This document shows, piece by piece, positions 1 to 10,371 of a stretch of DNA of 64,000 nt. The position numbers and the translations under genes are program-made. The DNA comes from Sacculina carcini (Eukaryota; Arthropoda; Thecostraca; Sacculinidae): the NCBI GenBank assembly GCA_916048095.2, contig OU696581.1:4306445-4370444 (forward strand). Direction: 5' to 3'. Below the pieces are notes generated by a model that saw only the letters and a list, made by a program, of their open reading frames with translations, did no database searches and had not been told where the DNA came from. Positions within the stretch are counted from its first letter, which is position 1. Each line of letters begins with the position of its first letter.

Positions 1-1167
1 TTTCTTTATTTCTTGTTCTTCCTTTCTTATTATATATTTCTTATTATATTTTTTCTTTATTCTATACCTAACCCGACCCAACCTAAGTTTTCTTTATTTC
101 TTTATTCTCTTTGTTTCTTATTCTATCTTATGTCACGATACTCATTATATCGGGATCGCCAAGTGGATGTTTGGTAGAGGCGTGAATAGAATTTTTTTTC
201 TCAATAATACTTGAAAGGGGTGTTCTGTTTATAAAAAACGGTTTGACTAAATCGAATTAAAACGATCGCAAAGACGATGCACAAAATTAATGTATATTTT
301 TGCCGAAACGGGGGCGTGTGAATCACTAGCTACGTTAATATAAATTATCTGGTTTATGTCAAATACCGCGATAAGGTAATCGGATTAAAATTCCAGGTGA
401 ATTCATTGGCGTAAAGCCAAGGGTGAATATTTTGAATATATTTACCTCATACACAGGTATGGGATTAAAACATTTGCCGGTCACAAAGACCAAATTATCG
501 CAAAATTTATGTAAATTAAGCTGAAACGAATGCCTGTGAATCACTAGCTACGTTTATATAACGTGTCTGGTGTATGTCAAACACTGACTAAATCGGATTA
601 AAACGCTATTCGACTGTGCCGGAATTGATACAAAAATGACTTGCAACGAAATGATCTTTGTGTATTTTCACTTGATATACAACTATGGCAACTATACAAA
701 CGGAAATCATGTAGAATCATATTGGCGATACGACTCAGCGAACACGTCGTGAACACAAATGTTTGTTGATGTGAATGTGTGTTGTTGATTTTCCGATCAA
801 TTTTGATGAAGTAAATCATATCGTGTGTCTCATATACAATTTTTCAGTTCAGCCGACCATGCATCAGGCACAGAAACACCTTCTTGTAGAGCTTCCGAAA
901 GACACACGTCAAACGATGTGTACTCCTTGTACGATTCGCTGATGATGTATTTGCTATCTGACGAACTACCACAACATAGCGATAGTTATAATTAGGCACT
1001 AGTGTAGCAGGAGAAACATAGCTCATGGTGTTGGATTATTTTCGGACGACTGGAAAAACACAGTCAGACGGATTTCGAACACTTACAAAAACAGCTTAAT
1101 AATATTATGCAACTTGAGCGATATTTTGACCCCTTTTGGAAACTTCGTCGCGGCGCGGTGAGAATGT
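1..1167. other. AT-rich flank with one imperfect direct repeat
   Basis: The first 240 bases are T-rich low-complexity sequence. An imperfect direct repeat is visible at about 249-390 and 464-605: both copies contain a 'gtgaatcactagctacgtt' core (about 317 and 537) followed by a similar 'tctggt.tatgtcaaa' stretch, spaced about 220 bp. Positions 600-1167 hold only short open frames. One minus-strand frame (844-1026) lies just downstream of the capsid-like gene but matches nothing I recognise. No reliable gene is called here. Confidence 0.5.
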
Positions 1168-2355
1168 TTACCAACGAGGAGCGTGGCGTAGATTAGAACG
1201 TGGCGTGGCATCAAACGTGGCGTAGATTATATCGTTGATTGTCTCGGGTAGAGCGTAGGAGAATGCCAACTCACACCTCACATTACCTTGTTCACGCGGA
1301 TGCAAATGATCACCACCACACTGATCCGGAGTCAAATCTATAATAAACAGAGTATAGCCGAACGCATACTCATTATGTGTGATATCCAGGCCCTTGTTTT
1401 CCGTATCGAGGCCGGTGCCGTCAAACAGTGACAGATACGATCTCATATATAGACCTTTTGTGAAATCGGGGCGATAGGGGTGCGTGGGGTACGGCTCGCC
1501 ATTTATATAGAACTGAATACTGTTGAGATGGTAGAGGTGAAAATTCTTTGGGTTTTTCTGTAGCGATCCATGATACGCTTCAGTGCTTACAAGTCCCAGC
1601 AGAATTTGTCGCGGCACTTGTGAGGCGAAAATATTATTCAGCGTTCCACTCATGTTTCCTTTGGGGAGAGTAAAGGTTTTCATGAGAACTCGTGGAATAG
1701 GATATCGGGCTGGTGTTTTCGCCAACTGTCTGTGAAAATTCACCCACATCGAGTCGGAAAGCGTTATTTTCTCGACACGCACACACAGGTCGACAATTTC
1801 AATCTTGTGTTCTCCCTCGGCACCGAGTAGAGCAAACTGATCAGAGTTTCTAATCAGTTTGAGTTTTTCTGAAACTGTACCGGGCAATATACGACATTGA
1901 TGGTTGGTATCCAACTGAAGCGGTATACAAAAATCAAAAACTTTGCTTCCAGCCACCCATTGTTTGCGTTCGTTAAAACCAATGTTCAAAAGTTTGATAT
2001 CATTCAAGTGTCCAGCTGTATCTTTACGCCAAAAACCCGCCCGTAAATGACCGTTTTTAGCGTTCTGGTTATACGACAACAACGTCTCAAGATAGGCACG
2101 ATAGCCATATAGTGCGCTGGAATCCGATACAATAGTATCACTAATCTGGTAGTCAATCTGTTTGAAGAGAGCATGTGGTAGCAGGTTGACAACGCTCACG
2201 TTGGCGTCGTCCACTAGTTCGCTATCGTCACGATTGACAACACGTGCTTTGCCATAGAGCTTGTTTTTTGATGTACGCGTAGACGATTTACCGAGCGCAG
2301 GTGGGTGAAATTCAAACGGACCTTCGCTGTTCAGTTGACTCACGTCCAAAGCCAA
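1168..2355 (-). CDS. F54H12.2-like protein, probable capsid protein of a Polinton/adintovirus-like element
   Basis: An uninterrupted 395-residue frame. It resembles the family often labelled 'uncharacterized protein F54H12.2-like', found with Polinton/Maverick and adintovirus-like elements and regarded as capsid-related. Family-like stretches: LLPHALFKQIDYQI (about residue 60), YGYRAYLETLLSY followed by a KDTAGH-type motif (about 85-115), RILPGTVSEKLKLIR (about 155-170), and a C-terminal YTLFIIDLTPD block preceding the last beta-rich segment. A virion shell role is inference from the family; no catalytic site is expected. It is 34 bases downstream of the pX-like and beta-domain frames on the same strand, which fits a late virion-gene cluster. 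It is the only gene of this module without an obvious break. Confident about the family, less about its exact structural role. Confidence 0.75.
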   Translation of the reverse strand: MALDVSQLNSEGPFEFHPPALGKSSTRTSKNKLYGKARVVNRDDSELVDDANVSVVNLLPHALFKQIDYQISDTIVSDSSALYGYRAYLETLLSYNQNAKNGHLRAGFWRKDTAGHLNDIKLLNIGFNERKQWVAGSKVFDFCIPLQLDTNHQCRILPGTVSEKLKLIRNSDQFALLGAEGEHKIEIVDLCVRVEKITLSDSMWVNFHRQLAKTPARYPIPRVLMKTFTLPKGNMSGTLNNIFASQVPRQILLGLVSTEAYHGSLQKNPKNFHLYHLNSIQFYINGEPYPTHPYRPDFTKGLYMRSYLSLFDGTGLDTENKGLDITHNEYAFGYTLFIIDLTPDQCGGDHLHPREQGNVRCELAFSYALPETINDIIYATFDATPRSNLRHAPRW

Positions 2356-2388
2356 TATAAATGGGTTTTGGACGATTTCACACTGGTT

Positions 2389-2801
2389 TCAAACACTAGT
2401 CGAGAGCATACCTCGGTTATTTGACAAGCGCATTCGTCTACGTTTTGCATTGTCAAAGATGTTGCGTTCCTGTTGACGTCGTTGACCAACACCTTTACGT
2501 TTTGTCGGTCGTCGTGAGGCTGATTGATTCGTCGCACGATTTATAATATTTATACTGGTTTGAAGAATACATTTAGCTTCGTGTCGAGAGCGATTGCGGA
2601 CGGCTTGACTTGCAGTTTCTCCATCGAGAACATCTTGCAGTGTGTCTTCAAGGAGGATTTGGCCAGATGTTTTGTCAGAGGTTGTTTGGCGACAGTTTTG
2701 ATGGCGGGTACCACCACTCTCATTAAGCCTCTGAAAATACTCCCAAGTCCGCTGCCACGCTGTATCATTGGACCTCGAAATATCAACTGAGAACTTGTCA
2801 T
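2389..2801 (-). pseudogene. pX/pVI-like minor virion protein gene of the Polinton-like element, frameshifted
   Basis: An ATG at 2801 opens a frame whose start contains a glycine-rich amphipathic segment (GSGLGSIFRGLMRVVVPAIK). This is the signature of small pX/pVI-like capsid-associated peptides of adintoviruses and Polintons. The frame stops at 2550, but the matching basic C-terminus, rich in K/R and ending in an 'RNIFDNAKRRRM'-type block, lies in the neighbouring reading frame down to about 2395. The frame therefore seems to shift at roughly 2640-2690. Because of this shift the C-terminal half is read as the tail of the upstream beta-domain frame. DNA/capsid bridging is inferred from the family. 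Confidence 0.6.
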
Positions 2802-4286
2802 TGTTGTTTTTGCATAAAATGAACGGTATCAGGTACGAACGGCCGTGGTGAAATGGAACCGATTGCCTATTGCTCTGTCTTATATTCACTCCGAGATCGG
2901 TAATGAACTCATCTTCCAGCGGTACATACTGACTTTGATTGAATGTTCGATGAATTTGAGGTGATTGTATATCGTTCATGTATGGACTGCCAACACGTAA
3001 TACCGGAGCCATAGTATCACCAACCACCTGCGCCTGTAACTTGTCCATGGAGATATACAAAATTGTTGGATTGAGTCGACTTACATCCATCACATTCGAC
3101 GAGCGTGTATGTTTTGCAATAACAACGCGACTATCTGATTCGAGAGCCGTGTTCATGAACCCGAGAGCCCTAGCTATTTTGGTGCTTAGTGATACGTCAG
3201 TGTTCCCACACCATACATACCGACCAGTATCCAGAGTGAGCATCTGCCTACCGCAAACATAGTGGAAATTTTCCAGCAGCGCCTGATTGGACATGTAATG
3301 CCCTGTGATGAGCTGGAATGTCTCACCCTCAATCTCGAATTCATTCCTACTGTTTTCCACATTCAACCAGCGAGTGGAAAATGTAATTTCGGCCAGTCCA
3401 ACAGTCCATGAACGGTCTAGATTCAGTGGCGCCGGTAGCTGAACACGAAATTGAGATGCAGTGTTTCCAGGAAAAGGATGTAGACAACTCGAACTGTCCA
3501 ACGACACATAGAAGCATTGGCTGGACATTTTTCCAAAATGTAGCGTCAAAATTAGCCCTGGGCCGGTAGTGAAAGGGAATTTCTTACGATATTCGTCAAG
3601 GATTCTCACCTGAACAGTAGATATATTGGAATGTGACAAAGGCTTATAATACATTTGATTTAATACCAATTCTTGAACCGGAGAGGTGTCACATACGTGT
3701 ATTTGACTGAGTTGTGGTTGCAGTGAACGATTGACAATTTGTGCAGCTACAAGATCTGTTTCGATAGTCAACGAATGTGTCGAGGCCGGGTCCAATGGAA
3801 ACGGTGTGCACATGAGCATAGTGATATCGCTGGCGTCAAACACACCATAATGTGCATAGCTAAATCGTCGTGTCGATTGCGCTATCGATCCGTTGACATG
3901 CAATAGTCGGGAAAATTGTTCGCTTATGTGCAACACAATGTTTGTAGCCTCCACCCATAAATGATTGTCACGTGACACTTTTACTTTGACATGATCGCTA
4001 TTCACATGCGCTTGAAGCGTCGAAATGAACGTATCGGCAGTATACTTGCCAGCACACACTTTTGATGATTTTTGAGATCGCCTGCATTCGGACTGTACTT
4101 TGAAAATATTATACCCTTGTTGAGGGTCAACCTGGTGGGCAGAGTAACAGAATGTAAGGCCACTTGCCATTGGCGTGTATCTAGGCTTAAAGACTGAGCG
4201 AGATTCACCGAGAATTCAGCAGTGGTGTTATGCGTGAAGGTCTGACTACTTGCCACGCTCGGCAGCGTTACATAAAACCCGTTCAT
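2389..4286 (-). pseudogene. Tandem FYVTLP-domain virion protein of the Polinton-like element, frameshifted
   Basis: The protein begins at the ATG at 4286 with an FYVTLPS motif and an 'NTTAEFSVNLAQSLSLD' strand, continuing in one frame to about 4110. The rest is read from the adjacent frame as a 593-residue stretch. A second copy of the same domain starts near 3517 with CFYVSLDSSS, then GNTASQFRVQLP and WTVGLAEITFSTRW. This beta-rich module is recurrent in Polinton/adintovirus-like clusters beside F54H12.2-like genes and is presumed to be a virion (penton or fibre-like) component. Evident break: a one-base shift at about 4100-4120. At its 3' end the frame reads through into the pX-like gene, so its natural stop is uncertain (about 2750-2800). 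Upstream, 'ATAAAAATA' about 25-30 bases before the ATG could be a TATA-like box. Confidence 0.6.
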
Positions 4287-4372
4287 ATCGACCAGTACAC
4301 TAAGTATTTTTATGCGTTTGTCGATCTTATATACAAACAGGAAACAAACAACAAAATAAATTTATAAAAAAT

Positions 4373-4520
4373 AACACACACACACACACACTCACACGCA
4401 CACACACGCACACACACACACACACAGTCTTGTGGTAACAGTGGTGAGAATCGGTCGTGTCGAGTGGTGTCCGGTGACCTTGAATTTGTGCGTGTGCTTG
4501 AATTGAGTGTTTGTGTGTGC

Positions 4521-4589
<69 letters not shown>
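4373..4589. repeat. Facing (CA)n and (TG)n microsatellites
   Basis: An AC-rich tract at about 4373-4426 is followed, after about 80 bases of unique sequence, by a long TG tract at about 4515-4589. The tracts are complementary and could fold as an inverted repeat. The second ends just before LINE-A. Long frames reading through them are artefacts of the dinucleotide. Confidence 0.9.
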
Positions 4590-4592
<3 letters not shown>

Positions 4593-4727
4593 TGTGAATT
4601 AATGGACATGTAAAGAGCGGTGCTGTGACAATAGGTGATTTGTGTGCTGGAGTGGCTTCAAGCGGCAGACCCGAGTATCTACAAGGGGGCAAGGTGAGAG
4701 CTGACCTGTCGCTTAACCAAAGGCATA

Positions 4728-5627
4728 ATGTCAAGCAAGGGAACTAGGCAAAACCAAAAGAAAGGGGACGGGTCTGAGCTGAGTGTAGAGAAAAATGCCA
4801 CCAAAATTGACGAGATAAGAGGCGAGATAGGGCAATTGAGAGACATTGTCGAGGCTTTGAAAACAATGTAGGTCGAATTGGACAAAGTTCGTGAAAACAA
4901 CAATTAAATCGTTGAAGAGAACAAAAGACTAAAAGGGCAAATGGCTCAACTGCTCAATGAAAACCGAGAACTGAAACAGAGACTCAGTGACACAGAGGAG
5001 CATGACAAAACGCACTCGGAAGACCTGCAAAACATTAAGACGGATCAAGTGGGATGGGCGAAAACGCAAGAACAGAAAGTTGAGGATTTCAAACAGATTG
5101 TAAAAGAGCAGCAAGAGAACAAAAAACAAGAGATGGAGCAGGTATTCGTTCAAGTATTGAACAAGAAAAAGAAGATGGTCAAGGACATGGTTGAAAGAGA
5201 CAGGAACGTCATACTATTCGGTGTGAAGGAAGACGCTGTTGCATCCAGAACTGAAAGAGAGAAACAGGAAAGAAGAAAGGTGAAGGGACTTTTCGATGAT
5301 CTAGATGTAGAGGGGAAGGGACTGGAAAAGAACATCGAAGATGTGCACCGTATTGGAATGTACGAGGCTTGTAAATCAAGACCAATGAGAATCAAATGCA
5401 GCTCAAAATCAGTAGCTGATGAAGTACTGAGGGCCACATGGAGGCTCAAGGACAAAACGGAGTACAAGAATGTGTGGGTGCAGCCTGATTTGAACAAAGA
5501 AGAGAGAGAGAAACTGAGGGAGACCATCAAACAAATGAAGGAAAAAAACGAACAGAGATCGGAGGCCGAGAAGAAGTTCAGGTGGAGAGTGCTGGACGGG
5601 AGAATGAGGAAGTGGTACCTCAATTAG
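4728..5627 (+). pseudogene. LINE-A ORF1, coiled-coil nucleic-acid-binding protein
   Basis: The ATG at 4728 opens a frame interrupted by TAG at 4869 and TAA at 4905, then open from 4908 to the stop at 5625. The central part is charged and heptad-like (QLLNENRELKQRLSDTEE onward, about 110 residues), a coiled coil. The C-terminal half contains RDRNVILFGVKED and VHRIGMYEACKSRPMRIKC, like the RRM-type domain of L1/CR1-group ORF1 proteins. Expected role: trimerise and coat element RNA. The end overlaps the first open codons of the ORF2 frame by about 45 bases. The two early stops make this copy non-coding. Confidence 0.7.
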
Positions 5628-8488
5628 ACGGTATCACTAAACAAAAGGATAAAATACAAAAGTGCAACATACAGAAAAGATTGAAAATAATGTACACAAA
5701 TATAGATGGTCTACTTTCCAGTATGGGTGAGTTGAACAATTACTTGGCAAGAATAAGCCCTGATGTGTTAGCTATAGTGGAAACCAAACTTATAAGGACA
5801 TAGAAGTTGAAGGAATCATTGACAACCGATACAACATATACAGGAGAGACAGGAAAGGGAAACAAGGAGGAGGAGTATTAGTGCTGTCTCAAAGCAATAT
5901 CAAAACACAAGTGGTATACAAAAGAGATAATGCAGAAATTCTTGCTATCAGACTGGACTTAGAGAGCAGAAATAAACATGTTGTGGCAGTATATGTCCCC
6001 CCAGAAGCAGTGCTTGGAATCGTGAAGATTATGAACAAATGCTCGACTGCACACTAGTGGAACTCGGAGAAGTGATGCAGAGGTATACAAATTCCATTGT
6101 GATGGGAGATTTTAATTGCAAAGGTGTAAACTGGGAGGAATGGTCATCAACCGCATCAGAAACTTCTTGGGGAACAAGACTGATGAATTTGATGATGAGA
6201 AATTTTATGAGTCAGTGGGTGAAAGAAAGTACACGATTTCGAGGGAATGACGCACCATCAAGGCTGGATTTGGTGTTCACAGGGCAATCTGAAGAGATCG
6301 ATGCACTGAACTACGACAGTCCAATAGGAAAAAGTGATCATGTGGTAATAGAACTGGACACCACTGGCTCCAGGCATGAAGAGGTTCACTTTGACTATCA
6401 AGGTACTAAGCTGAACTATGATAGAGCAGACATACCGCGACTCAGAGAATTATTTGGGAGAACCGACTGGACTTCACTAACGGAAACAGGAGACATTCAG
6501 CGGAAATATGACCTATTTCTAGAAATATACAATAAAGGCATAGCAGAATACGTCCCTGCAATGAAGAATAAAATAAGATATAGAAAGCCGTGGTTCAATG
6601 CAATATGTGAAAAGGCAAGAATGGAAAAAGAGAAGGCGTGGAACAGAGTACGAAGGAGAAACTCACCTAAAAACTGGAATGCATACAGGACTGCAAGAAA
6701 CAGGTACTTGAGTATAAGGAGAGAGGAGGTGGTAAAATATGAGAAAAACATTGTTGAGAAATGTCAAGATGAACCGAAAATGTTCTTCAATTATGTGAAC
6801 AAGAAGATGAAAAACTACGTGGGCATCAGCGAGATACAATTTGAAGGTACCATGTACACACAACCTAAAGAAATATGCGAAATAATGAATGGAAACTTTC
6901 AAATGGTATTCACAGATGAGGAGCCATTTCATGGGGAGCAAGTGAAATCAGTTTACGAACCGATGCGTGAGATAGTTGTATCCAAAAAAGACCTGCTAGA
7001 GAGATTATCAAAGCTGAAAGGACGAAAATCTGTCGGGCCAGACGGCATCTCGGAAAATATTCTGAAGGGATGTAGTAGTGAACTTATTGAGCCTATATAT
7101 GACATCGTCATGAACAGTCTAAAGCATGGAAAAGTACCGCTACAGTGGAAGAGCTCTTAAATTGTGCCGATACACAAAAAGGTGCCAAAATTGACCCGCT
7201 CAACTACAGACCCATATCGCTGACCAGTGTCTTGTGCAAAATATGTGAAAAAGTAATTAAGGATCAGTGGGTTCGGTACCTGGAAGGAGAGAAGATTTTA
7301 ACAAGTGCTCAATATGGATTCACAGCGTCAAGATCGTGTGTGTCTAGCCTGTTCGGATATTACAACAATATCATTGATGCGATTCAGGAGAGAGGACAAT
7401 GGGTGGACAGCGTGTATCTAGATCTGTCGAAAGCGTTCGATAAAGTACCGCACAACAGACTGTTTTGGAAGCTGGAGCATCACGGAGGTGTGAATGGAAC
7501 ATTACTCAACTGGATGAAGGACTATCTTATCGGAAGGAGGATGAGCACAACAGTGAGAGGAGTTGAATCATTGAGTAGACATGTCAGGAGTGGAGTACCG
7601 CAAGGTTCGGTCTTAGGCCCGATAATGTTTATCGTGTATATCAACGATATGGTAGATAATATCGAGAGCGACATTCATCTGTTTGCTGATGACGCCAAAA
7701 TGATGAAGATGATAAAGGACCAAAACGACTGTATGGCATTACAGCAGGATCTGGATAGAGTGAAGGATTGGGGAGAGAAATGGCAGATGCAATTCAATGA
7801 AAAAAAATGTCACGTGATGAGATTTGGTACAGGTAACTTCAGACCTTCCACGATTTACAGGCTGGGAAACAAATCCTTGCAAGAAGTTCCAAGAGAAAGA
7901 GATCTCGGAATTATTGTGGAAACTGATCTTTCTCCTCAAGGGCACATTAATGACATTTGCGGAAAAATTTATGCTTTGATTGTTAGAATTAAACACACCT
8001 TCGAATTTCTGGATGAGCATATGATTAGAGAGTTGATAGTGTCAGTGATTAGACCCAAGCTGGAGTACGCCGCCGAGGTCTGGTTCCCCCATGAGGTGGG
8101 ACACAAAAAGAAACTGGAAAGACTCCAAAGACTGGCGACGAAACTTGCTCCGAAACTGACGGGCAGGACCTATGAGGAACGACTTCAAGCTCTGAACCTA
8201 ACTAGTCTGGAGGACAGAAGAAAGCGGGGGTATTTGATAAACATATTGAAGTATATGAAAGAGATGGCTACTCCAATAATTACAGGTTTTTATAAGCAGA
8301 TGAAAGGAAGAGGACACAAGTATAAACTAAGGAAACCCCGTTGCAAAAAGGATATATAGAAGTACAGCTTCCCATACAGAGCTATAGATAGTTGGAATAA
8401 ACTACCCACGGATATTGTCGAGAGTGAAAAAATATCAGAGTTTAAAAGTAAAATTGATAGGTTGAGAGACAGGTCAGCTCGAGCTTAA
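5582..8488 (+). pseudogene. LINE-A ORF2, endonuclease and reverse transcriptase, several breaks
   Basis: Endonuclease start: MYTNIDGLLSSMGELNNYL at 5690, with VLAIVETKL near 5770. The frame is lost at about 5803, recovered in other frames through GGGVLVLS (about 5870) and VVAVYVPP, then continues 6039-7160 with GDFNCKGVNW and the SDHVVIEL motif. A TAA at 7158 and a shift near 7180 separate it from the RT (7145-8359): NYRPISLTSVLCKICEKVIK, YLDLSKAFDKVPH, SGVPQGSVLGP and the catalytic FADDAK (about 7683). A TAG at 8357 cuts the last 43 codons. Target-primed reverse transcription is the family activity; this copy cannot make the protein. Confidence 0.85.
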
Positions 8489-8597
8489 GCTCAAATCCTG
8501 TAGAACAACTCGGTGAGTACACAAACAAACATATACACACGCGCGCGCGTGCTGGGGTTCTCGGTAGACCGAAGCATACGCACACGCATACACACTG

Positions 8598-8635
<38 letters not shown>

Positions 8636-8808
8636 ACACACACACACACATATACAAACACACATGGGCGCGTGCGGGGCTCTCTAAATCCGTTTCAACA
8701 CACGCATACACTGACACACACGCACACACAAACATACACGCTGGCGCGCGCGTGCTGGGGTAGACCAATTCAACATGCATACACACACACACACATTTTA
8801 GCGGAAGA
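8489..8808. repeat. Compound CA/CG microsatellite region
   Basis: Mostly (CA)n with (CG)n blocks. Two related segments, 'cgcgcgcgtgctggggt' near 8541 and 8743, are followed by similar 'agacc' text, so the array is partly a duplicated unit. No gene is seen; frames through it are dinucleotide artefacts. Confidence 0.85.
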
Positions 8809-8816
8809 GTTATGAT
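8809..8816. repeat. Left target-site duplication of the hAT element (GTTATGAT)
   Basis: Exactly matches 14389-14396 on the other side of the element. Confidence 0.88.
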
Positions 8817-9315
8817 TAGGGCTGTCAAAAGTTAATAAAGTTACTTTTTCACCTAAAGGTCACTTTTTCATAAGCTACTTAAAACTGCATGAAAAGGTTA
8901 TGTACGATTATTAGTAAAAAAGTTATTAGGTTACCAAAAGTTACTTTTTCATCGTTAGGTTACTTTTTTTGCTTTTAGGTTACTTTTTGTATCGTCAGGT
9001 TAACTTTTGTTATTTTTCTTTTTATTAGGTAAGTTTTCCACGAAGTTTGGTGACTTTTTGTAGATAAGAGGCACAAAAACGGTATATATGAGGATAAAAT
9101 AGGAAATGAAATGGAATATTAGGTTTGAAGATCAAGAAATGTCCAAATTTCTGCTGTTAGGATTTAGCAATTGATCTTCACCTGAAAATCTGTTACTCGA
9201 TATTTATACGTTTTTGGTTACACAGGATAGCGTCATTCCCTTTTAGGAAATGTCCACGAACCGGAGGGTGTCGTGAGATGTTTGGAGCGTGGTATAGTAC
9301 GATGTTTGAGCTCTC

Positions 9316-9643
9316 TGTGATGTAAAATTATTATGTGCGTTATTTGTTGTATGAATGTCATTTCTTGTATACTGTTTAGTTTGCGTAATTGTCTGATGTA
9401 GTGTAACAGGTGACCTTGAAGTTGGTGTTCAAGGTTATGCGTCATGGAGTGTTAACGCGATTTGATTGGCTGTATGACTTGTGACGTAATGAATATTGAT
9501 TTTTGTGTTTAATCGATGAAGTATGTTTGGGAGAAATATGGCAGTGTCGTGAGGAGAGTGACTGTGAATGGAAGTGTGCTGTTAGGATAATTTGTGTACT
9601 AAGTTTCATTGTTCTTATGATATTTTAATACAGTTTTATCACA
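9316..9643 (+). repeat. gypsy-1 5' LTR
   Basis: Starts TGTGATG and ends ATCACA; 328 bp, same length as the 3' copy. Preceded by CTCTC. Confidence 0.9.
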
Positions 9644-9655
9644 AGCTATTTCGGC
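9644..9655 (+). promoter_or_regulatory. gypsy-1 primer-binding site matching the 5' end of tRNA-Phe
   Basis: AGCTATTTCGGC directly follows the LTR end. It is the exact reverse complement of GCCGAAATAGCT, nucleotides 1-12 of the conserved animal tRNA-Phe. The usual PBS starts TGG and pairs with the tRNA 3' CCA end; that is absent here. The match stops at tRNA position 12, exactly at the LTR boundary. Confidence 0.6.
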
Positions 9656-9658
9656 AAA

Positions 9659-10366
9659 ATGGATACCATGAAAATAACGGATATTGTTGGAAGATATGAC
9701 GGCTCTGGAGATTTTCAGATATGGTTGGATAAATTCAAATTAGCCGCCAAATTGAAAGAAGTTGATGAATTGGCCACGTTGCTGCCACTCTTTTTGGAAG
9801 GACGAGCATTTAAAGTTTACCAGCAGATACCGGAAGAAGGTAGGAAATAATTTCCGATAATTGTGGACTCGTTGCGGAAAACATTCGGAGTAACGCCAGC
9901 TGCTGCATATTCTACATTCATTAACCGCAAACTTAGAGATGACGAAACGTTGGAGGATTTTCTGGCCGACCTAAAGTGTATGGCGACATGTGTAGCAACT
10001 GGACAGAATGATGCGTGGATTGCTTGCCAGTTTATGAATGGACTACCCCATGATATACAAGACACAGTGCGGGCAATGCATGGGGCGGAGTTGAGTTTAG
10101 AAAATATTCTCAATTGCGCTAAACAAGTCCAGGCTGGGCTTCAATCGAAACCGAATAGTGTGGGTTATGCCGCAAGTGTGAAATGTTATCGCTGTGGATC
10201 CTTTGGTCATATTTCTCGTCACTGCAGAAAACAACCAAACGTTCAATCAGATCGACTATGTTTTCTGTGTAATAAGCCTGGACATATCGCTGGTTTCTGC
10301 CAGGGAAACGCACAGCGGGGAGAGGTTACATCTGCAGCGCCGTCCGCCTCTCCCCGCGAGCAGTAA
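9659..10366 (+). pseudogene. gypsy-1 gag, nucleocapsid with two zinc knuckles, one internal stop
   Basis: ATG at 9659 with a single in-frame TAA at 9848-9850; otherwise open to 10366 (236 codons). The N-terminal half, with stretches such as FQIWLDKFKLAAKL and EDFLADLKCMA, is like the capsid region of Ty3/gypsy gag. Two CCHC knuckles close the protein: CYRCGSFGHISRHC and CFLCNKPGHIAGFC. Role: packaging of element RNA into particles. Pol follows in a different frame right after the gag stop, so a frameshift would be needed to express it. Confidence 0.85.
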
Positions 10367-10371
10367 TCAAT

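Larger units (their letters stand above)
4600..8488 (+). mobile_element. LINE-A, CR1/Jockey-group non-LTR retrotransposon, near full length but inactive
   Basis: About 130 bases of possible 5' UTR, an ORF1 (4728-5627) and an ORF2 with APE-type endonuclease and reverse transcriptase (5582-8488). ORF2 ends with the Y-SFPYRAIDSWNKLP type C-terminus common in CR1/Jockey-group elements. Both ORFs carry stops and shifts. It lies between microsatellites (TG tract on the left, CA/CG-rich tract from about 8529), so target duplications cannot be defined. No clear poly-A or tandem 3' tail is visible. Confidence 0.85.

Noticed and set aside
60-100. Telomere-like CCTAACC/CCAACC motif
   Set aside because: Only two or three degenerate units; not an array.
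844-1026. A further Polinton gene downstream of the capsid-like protein
   Set aside because: 60 codons with no recognisable motif in any minus-strand frame.
4310-4734. Histidine/threonine-rich and cysteine/valine-rich open frames
   Set aside because: They only translate the CA/TG dinucleotide tracts. The same applies to frames at 8442-8828, 14788-15660 and 22758-23104.
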